Assembly: GCA_027943245.1 (NCBI GenBank)
Contig: JANDJZ010000741.1
Coordinates: 1 to 23,633, forward strand
Direction of reading: 5' to 3'
Length of the DNA: 23,633 nt
Origin: Acanthamoeba sp. SK_2022b
Lineage: Eukaryota > Discosea > Longamoebia > Acanthamoebidae
The notes under the pieces were generated by a model. The model did not search any database. It worked only from the letters and a program-made list of their open reading frames with translations, and was not told the DNA's origin. Every line of letters begins with the position of its first letter. The first letter of the stretch is position 1. Below are positions 1 to 10,686 of this stretch, piece after piece. The position numbers and the translations under genes are program-made.

Positions 1-209
1 CCGACCACCGGGGAGGAAACGCAGAAACAAATCAGATCATATCTCTCCTGCTTTTTTCCCGGATTTGAAAGAATACGGGGAAATGAAAGAAAAGATAAGG
101 AAATTTGTGTCGGGGGGGGGGCACATTTCTTCGGCCGTTTCAGTTTGAGGTGGCTGGTTTCTGATTCGACCCACATTTTGGCTCGAGCGAGGTGCGAGTG
201 GACGTCGTC
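1..209 (+). promoter_or_regulatory. Upstream region / 5' UTR of VPS26
   Basis: No coding sequence is visible upstream of the VPS26 start at 210. The stretch holds an A-rich segment (about 65-110) and a run of ten G at 112-121. A pyrimidine-rich acceptor-like site lies at about 135-145, so a 5' UTR intron is possible. No clear TATA box was recognised. Confidence 0.4.
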
Positions 210-1837
210 ATGGCTTTCTTGTTTGGCTCGGCGATCGTGGTGACGATCCAGCTTGATGGTGCTGAGGAGAGGAAGACAATTGACCTCACCACCGAGAATG
301 GCTCAGAAAAACTGCCCCTGTACATCGGAGACGAGACAGTGAAGGGCATTGCGAAAGTGACATGCAAGGAGGGAAAGAAATATGAACACCAGGGTATCAA
401 GGTCGACTTCATCGGCCAAGTCGGTAATCGCCTTCTCCCCATTCACGCAATTTCTCCCAGCCTCGATTTTATTGCACTATTGAGCTTCCAATTGGCGAGC
501 CGTGCCAACCGACACTGTGATACTGTGATGTGACTAAATTTGCGACGATTTGCACACTTCAGAGATGTTCTACGAGCGAGGTAGCAGCCACGAATTTGTC
601 TCGCTGTCGAAAGAGCTCGCTGCTGCAGGAGAGATCACTGGCGTTAATGAATTCCCCTTCGAATTCTCGAAGGTGGAGAAGCAGTACGAGTCATACCAAG
701 GCATCAACGTGCGACTTAGGTACGGGCCAACTTCGACCCTGTTATTACCATGTGCTCGTTGTTGTCGTCGGTGCTGTTTTTCTTGTTCGTGAAGACTTGA
801 GCAGCATTCGCTGCCTGGTGTGGGTCTGACGCTGGTGGCGTTGTGTTCCCCCAAACAGGTACTTTGTGCGCGTGACGGTGACGAGGGGCCTCGCGTCCAC
901 AGTCACGACCGAGAAGGATCTCTGGGTGCACAACTACCAAATGAACCCGGACGTCAACAACCCCATCAAGATGGAGGTCGGTATCGAAGACTGCCTTCAC
1001 ATCGAGTTCGAATACAACCGATCCAAGTACCACCTCAAGGATGTCATCATCGGTACTGCGCCTCCCTCCCCGCCTCGCCCTTGGTCGCCTGCAATAACGT
1101 CGTCTTCTTTTCTTCTCGTCGGACAGGCAAGATCTACTTCCTGCTCGTGCGCATCAAGATCAAGCACATGGAGATCGCCATCATCAAGAGAGAGTCGACT
1201 GGCTCTGGTACGCGCCACACCGCCGTCTCCCCTGTTTGCCAGCTTTTGACTCACCGGTGGCTCTTTCCAAAGGCCCCAACCTCTACAATGAGAGCGAGAC
1301 CATCACCAAGTATGAGATCATGGATGGTGCTCCCGTTCGAGGTGCTTTCTCTCTCTCCCCCCCCCCCCCGTGTAGCGAGGCAGCGCTTCTCCCTCCATTT
1401 GGGGCCTCACGATCACATTTGGGTGCAGGCGAGTCGATCCCCATTCGTCTCTTCCTGACGCCGTTTGAGCTCACTCCCACCTACCGCAACGTCCACAACA
1501 AGTTTTCCCTCAAGTACTACCTTAACCTCGTTCTTGTGGACGAGGAGGACCGTCGCTACTTCAAGCAGCAGGTACGCAGACTCGCGTCCGTCTCTCATGG
1601 CCGTCGCTCGCCGGGCTCGTGTCCGAGGGTCCGCGAACACCATGTCGCTCATCGGTCGTGTATCATCGCATGCAGGAAATCGCCCTGTGGCGGAAGGCCG
1701 ACAAGACGAGAACGAAGGCCGGCGAGAGGACGCGCCAGCACAAGAGGTACGAGGGCAAGCGGGACAAGGAGGCGGCCGAGAGGGAGAAGGCCGGCATCAA
1801 GGAGTCGAAGAACGACGACGAGGAGCACGAGTACTAG
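210..1837 (+). CDS. VPS26: VPS26, retromer cargo-recognition subunit (7 exons)
   Basis: VPS26 is the arrestin-fold subunit of the VPS26-VPS29-VPS35 retromer, which coats endosomes and returns cargo to the Golgi or plasma membrane. Exons: 210-423, 563-719, 859-1052, 1127-1207, 1273-1341, 1429-1571, 1676-1837; all introns are GT-AG. The spliced length of 1020 nt gives 339 aa, close to the family's usual 300-340. Diagnostic stretches include [70 protein letters not shown] and [20 protein letters not shown]. The IM pair in KYEIMDG corresponds to the loop that contacts VPS35 in the animal protein (recalled, not aligned). ATG at 210 gives MAFLFG, matching the short family N-terminus; the in-frame GTG at 192 is unlikely in a eukaryote. 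The C-terminal tail (last ~50 aa) is charged, rich in K, R and E, and specific to this lineage. No break or missing domain is seen. Confidence 0.96.
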
Positions 1838-2329
1838 AGCGTGTCCCCTCCCGCTCTTCCCCCCCCCCCCCAATGCATAGCGCCATACATCGCTAGCCTC
1901 CCTCCCGCTGATCCCGCTTTCTCGTTGTCTTTGTGTCCCATCCCTTCAGTCGTTATCTTGCATCCGTTTGAATGAAGAGGCCTCACTCGCCGTTCACACT
2001 TCTTCAGTTCCTCGCAGTTGCGGGGTTCCAAAAAGGTGGGTGGGGCGCGCTTGATGGCGAATCACGCGGTGTTAGGGGGTATTGGGGTCCAGGTGGATCC
2101 TGACCTTGCGGCCAGGCGATTTGTTGATGAAGCAGAGTTTACTCTCTGCGTTGAGGTGGTACAGCTGGACGGGATCTGTGCCGACCCCGCCAGCGTGCCG
2201 GGCGTGAAACGCGAAGTACTGCTGCTAGATGACAGGAGGTCTTCGCCTTCCTTGCTACGTCGAACCATGATTGAAGCGAAGTAGCATGAAATCATCTTTG
2301 CAAGCTGGGGCCCACACCCGTGGTGCCTC
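1838..2329. other. Spacer between VPS26 and MRM1-like gene
   Basis: This begins with the VPS26 3' UTR, including a run of 13 C at 1859-1871. It contains the possible minus-strand exon listed at 2072-2224 and then the leader of the MRM1-like gene. Nothing else was recognised. Confidence 0.5.
2072..2224 (-). pseudogene. Possible orphan terminal exon, unknown protein
   Basis: On the minus strand a CTAG acceptor-like site (AG at 2226-2225) is followed by 50 open codons and a TAA at 2074-2072. The reading contains QLYHLNAESKLCFINKSP and KVRIHLDPNTP. Its third codon positions are mostly G or C (roughly 80% by eye), like the genuine exons here, whereas the plus-strand frame in the same codon register is less biased. 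I found no upstream exon with a compatible donor and phase before the MRM1-like gene begins, so this may be the relic of a gene, an unrecognised small gene, or chance. No function is proposed; the family was not recognised. Confidence 0.3.
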
Positions 2330-4037
2330 ATGCGATCCGTCCCTTCTTGGGCACGGCACCTGGCGGCCGCCTTGCGCCTTGTGGGAGCCAGTCGGATAAA
2401 AGTGAGAACGACACAGGTTTTTTTATTTTTATTATTTTATTTGGATTTTTGTGAATTCCTAGAGATGAAGCTGCGAGGCTCTTGCTTGAAGGATGCACGC
2501 GTAGTTGGGCTGGTGAAGGGCGGGCTCAGAGAAAGGCGATTTCTATCCTCATTGCCCAGCTGGAGATCGAAGGGTAAGGGCAGGGATCGAAGCAGTGGCA
2601 TCTTTCGACCAGAAGGGGTGAAGAAAACGGCTGAGCGGGGCGGGGAGTACGTCTACGGGCTGCAGTCGGTAGAGGCTGCACTTGCTGCCCGCTGCCGCGC
2701 GCTCCGGAATAACACCGACGACCAGCTCGGGGATGTGAACGTGGAGGGCTGCGCAAGCGGCGAGGGGGCTGGCGAAGGCACGCGAGAGGAGGGAAGGCAA
2801 GTGAGGCGGCTGTTCCTGCAGCTGCCAGGCCGGGACGGCGACTCACAAGGAGGAGGCCAAGACCGTGGGGCGAGCGGCAAGCGTTTGGCGGGTGAGGACG
2901 TTATCCAGGTGATGGCTAGGGAGCTGGACCTCCCCGTGGACTACCTTCCTCGCCAGGCGCTCTCCAAGTAAGTGAATACCTGGGTCGATCCCACAGAGAG
3001 TTGTTGGGTTGTAACGAGTGCATGTGCGCATGTGTGGGTGCGGTTGAGTCAGGCTCATCGGACCAAACAACGTGCACCAGGGAGTGGTGCTCCACTGCAG
3101 CGCCCTCCGGCCCACGCTGGCCAACTACTTGGAGACCACTGCGCCGCGGCAAGGAGAAGAAAAGGGCGGCGCACTGCCGCTGTGGGTCGCGCTCGACGAA
3201 GTGTGGGACCCCCATGTACGCTTTTCCTCTTAGCGAGACCCACCGCCTGAACCAACGCGTGCTCCGCCACAATAGAACTTTGGCGCCATCGTAAGGAGCT
3301 CCATGTTCTTCGGCGTGAGGGGCATCATCCTCAGGTACCGCCCATGGCCCATGCGCCTTGTCGTGGCCTTGTGGTGCCCATGGTTCACATTCCCGCGTTC
3401 CCTCGTGAAAACCAACAGCGAGAAGAACTGCTGCCCGCCCAGCCCTCACGTCTCCAAGGTACACGCCACCCCTACCCCGCTCCCCAGCACGGGCTAAAGC
3501 GAGTCCGCGCGCCTCTCGACCGAACCACAGGCCAGCGCCGGCGCGTTGGAATTCGCGCGGATCTATAGGGCGCGACATCTCCCACAGTTCTTGCACGAGA
3601 GCAGCAAACGGTAACGATTGTCGCGAGTGGGCATCCACTGCTAGCTCTCACTCGCGCTCCTCTCACCCCTCGCAGAGGATGGAACATCTTGGGAACTGCG
3701 CTGGAAGCCGAGGCCTGTCCAAGCCACAGGCTGAGCCTGAGTGCTCCTACCGTTCTGGTGCTCGGTGCGTCTCCCTCAGCCTCCCTTCTCGCTTGTACAC
3801 CCTTAGCCCGCTCCTCACACCGTTCGCTGTTATCTTTCCCAAGGCAACGAAGGCTACGGACTGCGACCGAGCGTACGGCGGGAGTGCACGATGGCCACCC
3901 AGATCGAGCACGAGAGAGCAGCAATGGGGGATGTCTCTCGCGGAGCCTACAAGTTGGACTCGCTCAACGTTAGCGTAGCCGCAGGCATACTCATCCACCA
4001 GCTCTCCTCAGCGCTTCGGTCAACCATGCGCTCATGA
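2330..4037 (+). CDS. MRM1: MRM1-like mitochondrial rRNA 2'-O-ribose methyltransferase (SpoU/TrmH family)
   Basis: This family methylates the 2'-O of a guanosine in mitochondrial large-subunit rRNA (yeast and human MRM1; bacterial RlmB). Exons after the leader: ..2967, 3053-3215, 3276-3334, 3419-3458, 3531-3610, 3676-3764, 3844-4037. Numbering from the Met at 2465 (375 aa), the substrate-binding part begins at YVYGLQSVEAAL (~62). SpoU motif 1 is LDEVWDPHNFGAIVRSS (~213-231, with the conserved Asn and Arg), motif 2 is VLVLGNEGYGLRPSV (~308), and motif 3 is DSLNVSVAAGIL (~350). Together they form the knotted SAM site. The 5' end is uncertain. ATG 2330 would add a basic, acid-free leader starting MRSVPSWARHLAAALRL, typical of a mitochondrial presequence, but an AT-rich segment at about 2402-2464 sits between it and 2465. 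Removal of exactly 2402-2464 keeps the frame (about 399 aa). ATG 2465 is the alternative start, and also gives a basic N-terminus. About 40 residues near 90-130 are low-complexity, rich in G and E. Confidence 0.9.
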
Positions 4038-4431
4038 GGGCTCCCCACCAGGTACCTGGTAGCGGCAAGACAAGTTGAAGAATCATAATTATGTTTCTTT
4101 AAGAAATCTTTTGTTATTTCTTTTGTTCAAACGACAAAGTCTTACCTTTTATGGACCACATAGCGATACTGTAACGGTGGCTCACGGACGTCCTTCTTCA
4201 CGGTGTGTCGACAGAGGATCGTCGTGGAGCCTGGGCATCTTGATGGCCGTGGTCTCGATTCAATAACAAAGGCCACGCCAGTTGAGTGTTTCTTTTCTTC
4301 GTTAACACGGGGCTGTGTACTTCAGCAGAGATCTCTGCCCATCCCTCCATTTCTTCAATTCCTCCACCGATATCCGGCTCTTGGCCATTTCGGCGATACT
4401 CAAACAGTGAGAGAGGCAACTATCTTTTGTG
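4038..4431. other. Spacer upstream of CH/LIM gene
   Basis: No supported gene is present. An AT-rich patch at about 4075-4150 and a pyrimidine-rich patch at about 4335-4365 probably belong to the 3' end of the MRM1-like gene and the promoter or 5' UTR of the CH/LIM gene. Checks for a tRNA arm pattern on both strands were negative. Confidence 0.5.
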
Positions 4432-7400
4432 ATGTCTACCAAACTCGACCTTCCCGCCCAGGCCCTCGATCCGCGCATCCTGGGTCCCACGCACTTGAGC
4501 TTTCAGCAGCTTCCTCGCGCGCAGCAAATCCAATACACCGTACGCCCCTACCTTCCCCTCTTTTCACTGCTCGGTGAACTTCTCTGACGGCCGCGAGCGC
4601 GGACAGGCCTTCATGGGCTGGTGTAACTTCTGGCTCGAGAGGGCGCACCTTCCCGCCCTCTCTGATCTATCGCTCGACTTCCGCGACGGTGCGCACCCTC
4701 TTCCCAAGCTTCTCGCTGCTCGGACATGTCTGTGGCTGACAGCTGCTGCTGCTGGTTGCGAGACAGGCGCCACACTGGCATCGCTCTTGGAGCTTCTGTC
4801 GGGAAAGCCCGTGCCCGATATCCGGCAGGCCGGCTCGCACAAGGACCACCTCGCCAACATCGAGTCCTGCTTTGCATTCATGAAGGGGGAAAATGTGCTG
4901 CTGCTCCATATCGTCCAGCCCCAGGGTACTCTTGCGCTTCATTTTGCACAACAGCGGCGGTGCAGCCACAACGAATAGAATAGGCGAAGCTGATGCAGCT
5001 GGCTCATGCTCTCTCGTTCCCTGACATCATCAGACATCTACAACGGAAAGCTCACCGCCGTGTTAGCGCTGATATGGGCGCTTATCGTCTGCTACGGCAT
5101 CCTCAAACCGCTGAGCCAGGAGGGAAGCGATCTCAGTGGTACGGCCGCACAACCACATGGGGTCATCACGGAATTTCTCGCTGATGTTCGTGCAACAACG
5201 TTGCGATTGTGTCTGGTCGGTGTTCGGGGGCAGACCTCTATTCCTCAGCCAGCGGGCCGATCTCGTTGGCAACTGCGAAGAGGCTACTCGTCCGGCGGGT
5301 GACCATATTCCTCGCCCGCGAGGACACGAGCGGCAAGCCGAGCAAAAAGAGCAAAAAGAAACGAAAGGAGTCGACATTCAACTACGAGGCAGCACTCGAG
5401 AGCGGCAGCCTGTTTGCCAGTCTCATCGCCAAGGTGAAACCTCGCCTTGTCGCCAAGGACCGCAGGCGCAAGGGGATCAAGCATGACTCCGCTTCCGACG
5501 GCCCCACGCTCGAGTTTGCGCTCGGTCTCCTCCGCAGCAAGTGGGGCGTGCCCGCCTTATTTACTGAAAGAGACTATGCTGAGTGGCTGAGCGAGCAGAA
5601 GCCCGTGATGGCCTACATCACGCTGTGCCTCCACGCCCTGTGCCCCACGCCCTTGCCTCCGGCCTCGAACAACAGCAACAGCATCAGCATCGTCACCACC
5701 ACCACCACCACCACCATCGCCACCGACGACAGTATCGGTAGCCAAATCAACGGTGGAAGCTCCAACAGCTCCATCCTCGTCGTCGTGGGCACGAACAGCG
5801 GTTCGATCATTGCCGAGGCCACATCCGAGCAGGGAGCGAGCGCAGTCAGTTCCGATGCTGGCCAGCTGCGGAGGTCCAACTCCTCCACTATATCCAACGC
5901 CCGGGCCTGCATGCCCACCTCGCAGGCAGGAACGGTCGACGATACCTGCGTTCAGACCGCAGGTACCGCCAAGAGAGCCGAGGTCGTGAGCAAGCTGCGG
6001 CGGAGCTTATCGGAGGTGCGGGTCAAAGGCTCCCTCGTGCTGGTCAGCCGGGCGATCGCGTCAATCGCCGACGACAAGGCGCAGCGCTCGGAGGAAGCCA
6101 CGAACCAAGCTGAGCAGGCACCGGCCAAGAAGCGGAAAGGTGGCAAGAAGCATTTCAAGACTCTCGAAGAGCGGCCACGCCGACGGAAGAGGGACAAGCG
6201 GGCGGCCAAGGAGGCAGCGGTGGCGCCCGAGACAAAGAGCGAGGTTCTTGATCAGGGGGCGGCCTCGTCTGCCAGCATCAACGAGCCCAAGGACGCGACG
6301 CTGGCCGTCGTCATCGATCAACAGCAGCAACCTTCGCCGACCGAGGCCGCGGGCAATACCAACGAGGTGGCCACCGCAAACGATACGACTGACACTACGC
6401 CCATGGCGGCACCCACGGAGGTGGTGACCAGCAATGGGCCTCTCGATGCGGTTGGCGATGCCGTCGCCGCCGCTGCTGCCGCCATCCCTGTTGCCTCAAG
6501 TGACGCTGATACGGCTGTCGCCTCCGAGAGGGAACAGCTGCCGGCGGGTGGTGACGAAGGCGCGAAGAAGGTCAAGAAATCGCGCAAGGACGGCAAGTTG
6601 AGCAGGAAGGAGGCCAAGTCGAGCGCCAGGGGGGAGAGGAGGCTCAGGCGGGCCAATAAGGACAAGAGCGACAACAGCATGGAGCTGTCGGCCGAGGGCG
6701 AAGGCGACAGCAAGGACGGCAGTCAGCATCCAGTCAAGGAAATCAGCAGCAGCGGAGGCGGTCTCACGGTCAGCGGCCTACTGCGCAAGAAGAGCATCGG
6801 CCACAATGACGACGAGGAGAAGAAAAGGGCGAAGAAGGAGAAGAAGGCCAAGAAGAAGAAGAAGGGGTCCAAGCTGGCACGTCTCATCAGCCGGCCACGC
6901 ACCAAGAGCAGGGCCGACACGCTCGAGGCTGGCTGGATAGAGCACGCCTCGAAGGCCGGCGCCCTCTCGCAGGAGGAAATCGCTCCTGTGCAGGAGGCCC
7001 TCTCCTGCATCGTCGCCATCGGCCACACAACTGGCGCTGAAAGTGCAACCGGCGACACTGCCGGGAGTGGCGGCAGCGGAAAAGGAGGTGGAGGAACATT
7101 CATGCAAAAGTTGGAGGCCCTCGCGCGAGTGCTCCTCGACCAGCGACACATCACGCAGACGGAGCTCCACAAAAAGCGGTTCGAGGAGATGGAGAAGACG
7201 ATCGAGCAGGTGGTGGCCCTCGTACAGTCGGAGCTCGACACCTGGCAGAAGCTGCGCCAGGTGGCTGCCCGTGAGAACATCGGCGCGGCCCCAACGGCGG
7301 CGAGCCTCGAGCAGGCCAGCTACGAAAGCTCGGTGCGCCGGGCGCTGCAGGAGCTCATCGTTGCCGAGAGGGAAGTAAAGCGCGTGGTGGCCATCTCGCC

Positions 7401-10121
7401 GCTCATCTCATCGGCCACCTCGCTCCACCCGCTGTGGAAGCAGGTGCTCGACAACCTCCAGCAGCTCGTCGACGAGATCAAGGCCGACGCCGGCACGGCC
7501 AGCCTGCGCCGCCGCCGCGACAAGTCGCTTCCCACGGTCTCGGTGGTCACCTATTCCAACGTGCTCTCGGGCGAGGGCGAAGGAGCCACCAGCGTGGGCG
7601 TCGCCAGCCCCAGCCACAGCGGAAACGGCCTCATCCGCAAGGCCGGCGGTACTGGAGTAGGCACGCCCAGGGCCGATACGCGCAGCGAGCTGACCGAACC
7701 CAAGAAGCTGCTCCACCCCTCCAAATCGACGACGACCGTGACATCGAATGAGGAGGCCAACAACGAGAGGGGCGGCGTTCTGCTGCGGCTGCGGTCGTTC
7801 AATTCGACGGACGAGGCCAGCAAGCGGTCGCCCCTCGCGCGAGGGCCCGAAAACGCCAAGCCAGCGCCAAAGCCGACCAAGCAGAACGCGTTCGTGCGAT
7901 CCAGCACCAGCGACATCGAGAAGATCCCCACGCCGTGGTCGGCCCCTGCCAGCAGCGCGGGAAGCGGCAGCAGCACCGGCAGCGATGTTCAGGACAAGGA
8001 CAGGGACCGGTTCTGGCGCAGCGTGCGGAGCGCCAACAGCAACAAGAAATCCACCAACGGCGCCGAGGAGCCCCTCGTCGTGACCCTCTGCAAGCAAAAC
8101 ATCAGAGCCTCGCTCCAGCTGCTCCAGAGCGATGTCCTCTCCCCTCCCTCGGCCGAACTGCGTACGTCTCTCTCTCTCGGTCGCACGTACTATGGGCTGA
8201 CACGGCAGCGGCGTTGCACAGCAGCGACCCGAGAGTTGACGCAAGCCGATTCGGCGACCAGCGAGGCGGCGCTTTTGGTGTTCGACCTGGAGCGCGTGGA
8301 GGGCGTGCTGGACAAGCTCTTCCTCGGATTCTCGTCGGTGGACAACCTCAAGGTGCACAGCCTGGCGGACCTGACCGACTTCTCCAAGATCATCTACGAC
8401 CTCGTGTGCCTCCTCAAGGCCGTCGAACGGGCCTTCCGCCGGTCGCTTCTTGACTTCAACCTCCGGAGCATAGGGAGCGACAGCAGCCTATCGCGTGACA
8501 AGCTCGCCGAGCGCAACGCCTACAACCTCTCGATCTGGAAGACCATCATGCGCGACTCGGGATCGCTATTAGAGGAGACTGTGCTAGTGCTCGACTCTAT
8601 CCGTCAAAACAACGTCGTCAAAAGCATGCGGTACTGCCTCCCTACACTCTCTTCCGCTCGGCCCTCACTTGCGGTGGTCGCTCCAGAGATATGCCTACTC
8701 ACCGCCCTCTGTGGCGTGCAGGCTCAACTCGTGGCAAAATCTACGGGAGAAGGTCGCCCTGCAGGTGAACCGCCTCAAGCACGACATCAAAAAAACCGTG
8801 CCCTTGTCCAGTGCGGCGCCGGTCCTGGCCAGGAGCGAAGGATCGGTTGAGGTAACCCCCCCCCCAATCCACGTCCAACCCTTTGCTTGTCATATTAAAA
8901 AAAATCATTGCGTGGCGTTGTTGGTTCTTTTCACAGCAGGACATCATGCGAATGGTGGAGAAGGAGATCGCGGGACTCGAGGCGGAGGTGCGAGAGGAGA
9001 AGGGGGCCGAGGAGGCCACGGCTGCATCGACTCTGGGTGAGTGCACGGAAACGAACTCGCCGGGCGGACAGGACGCCGTGTACTCGTCCTCGCAGGCCGA
9101 GAACGAGCAGCAGATGAATGAAATCTTCGACTTCCTTCACAAGAAGCTGACCGACTCCGGACTGGCCCGCTCGCGGCTGAGCTTGCCCGTCGCCATGCCC
9201 ACCACGCCGCCACCGCTCCTGCCGCCGACGCCACACTCGGTCGTCGTGCCATCGGACACTCAGGCGCCCGAGGCCGAGCCCACGCCGTCAACGTCGACGC
9301 CTGCCGTGCCTGTGCCCCCTCCGGTCCCTGACATCGCCGACCTGCCGCCGCCACCGGAGGAAGACGACGGCACCGACTACTACGACGTGGACGAGCAGCC
9401 GGCCGAGAACGAAAAGATGCACAACATCTTCTCCAAATTGCAGATGAAGCTGGCCAACGACGGCATCAAGTCGATCCCGTCCACTCCGCGCTTCATCACG
9501 TCGCACGAGCAAGCCGTGGTCGCCGAGATCTTTAGCGGCGACGACCACGAGGACCCGCACCCGCTCTGCGCGCAGGCCACGCTCTTCAGCCCGCCCTCCC
9601 TGGAGATGCTGCCCAGCCCCCAGCTCATCGCCCTCAGCCTCCGCCGGGGCACGGGCACGTCTGCATTGGCCACCGTGTCGACGCAGCTCTACCAGGCGCG
9701 CCTGTTGCCCTCTCGCAAGCAGGAGCAGGACCACGCCGACGCCGCCGCAGAGCCGCGACCGCCCTCCAGCGCTCGAGGCGGGCATCTCGACATGTGCGCT
9801 CGCTGCACGCGCCACATCCCTGACGAGCAGCCGCGCTTGCTTGCCCTGGGCCGTGTCTACCACCAGCCCTGCTTGGTCTGCACCGGTGAGCTAAGAGATC
9901 TCCCTCCGAACGCGCGCGCTTGCCACGTATTGGATAAGCGCCTGGTTGGCTGACACGTGATTGGGGGGGGGGCATGCACGCTATCGTGGACAGGGTGTGG
10001 GCGACAGCTGGAGCGCGAGTTCTATGTCAAGGAGGAGGTAGCCTACTGCAGCGAGTGTGCCCTCAGCACCGGCGCTCAACAACAATCGTATTCGCCACCA
10101 CCGCCCGACCTCGTGCCATGA
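4432..10121 (+). CDS. Large tandem calponin-homology (actin-binding) and LIM domain protein
   Basis: Probably an actin-binding cytoskeletal scaffold. Exons: 4432-4539, 4607-4688, 4767-4925, 5034-5138, 5249-8161 (5234 also possible), 8222-8630, 8722-8851, 8937-9885, 9994-10121; about 1660 aa. CH1 (~30-137) reads AFMGWCNFWLERAHL, DFRDGATLASLLELLSGKPV, then DIYNGKLTAVLALIWALIV across three introns. CH2 (~160-283) carries a lysine-rich insertion (PSKKSKKKRK) and ends with GVPALFTERDYAEWL and PVMAYITLCLHAL. A long low-complexity region follows, with Ser/Thr/Asn runs (5670-5790) and strongly basic clusters (~675-695). A helical, coiled-coil-like part spans ~770-900 and more helix ~1190-1330. The last exons encode a complete LIM zinc-binding domain (~1588-1642): CARC, VYHQPCLVCTGC, CSEC, with spacing C-x2-C-x18-H-x2-C-x2-C-x2-C-x16-C-x2-C. 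The intron at 8162-8221 is 60 nt and open in frame, so it may be retained. Tandem CH is the classic F-actin-binding module; the partner of the LIM is unknown. Confidence 0.86.
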
Positions 10122-10686
10122 GCACTGCCGCGGCACCACTTCGCCACAGTCCCCTCTCTCTATGGAAGTGTAAATACAGCCCCCCGCGTCCGCGCATCCC
10201 ATCCCTCGCAACGGTCAAGGGCCAACCTAGCACTGCCTCCGGGATAGGGGTGGTTAGGCAGACCCGATGTCCCAGTTCGCCCAAACGGGCCAGTACGCCG
10301 CACGAACAGCCGCTGGCGAGATCACAAGGACTCACACCGAGGGGCACACTGCCACAAGCCCAGCTGAGCGGCGGGGACAGGCGCCAGCGCCATTCTGTGC
10401 GAGATTTCGGCAGACGGCCTGTGGGTTGCGTGCGCAACGTCGCCGCGTGAGGAAATCCCGCAAAGGCTCGCGTCAGCTGCCGTCAAACGGAAGAGAGAGT
10501 GGTGATCAGGAGTGCGCGGTCCATGTCAGCACCCCCGCACATCGCCAGGTTGAAGAGCTTGTCTCGCTTTATCCGTCCACCTCTGCCTAAACTCTAACTC
10601 TTGTCAGATTGTCAAGAAGTCTTGCTTATTAATTCGAGAGATTCCTCGAACCACCCAGAGCACTCTGCACCAAAAGAAAGCTCACC
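10122..10686. other. Spacer between CH/LIM gene and SCaMC gene
   Basis: The 565 bp hold short unrelated open frames without family resemblance or consistent codon bias. It is taken as the 3' UTR of the CH/LIM gene and the promoter and leader of the carrier gene. A short AT-rich patch near 10620-10640 lies about 50 bp before the carrier ATG. Confidence 0.5.

Noticed and set aside
192..209. GTG-initiated extension of VPS26 by six codons
   Set aside because: A non-ATG start is not expected in a nuclear gene, and ATG 210 fits the family N-terminus.
2916..3638. 240-codon open frame on the minus strand
   Set aside because: Antisense of the MRM1-like exons and introns; the plus strand carries clear SpoU motifs interrupted by introns at the expected places.
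4190..4275. Possible tRNA gene near a GGTCTCGATTC-like stretch
   Set aside because: No acceptor stem pairing or D-arm could be drawn on either strand.
7408..8358. 316-codon open frame on the minus strand
   Set aside because: It is the exact antisense of the CH/LIM exon 5-6 coding region, has Arg/Gly/Val-rich content typical of GC-rich shadows and no family resemblance.
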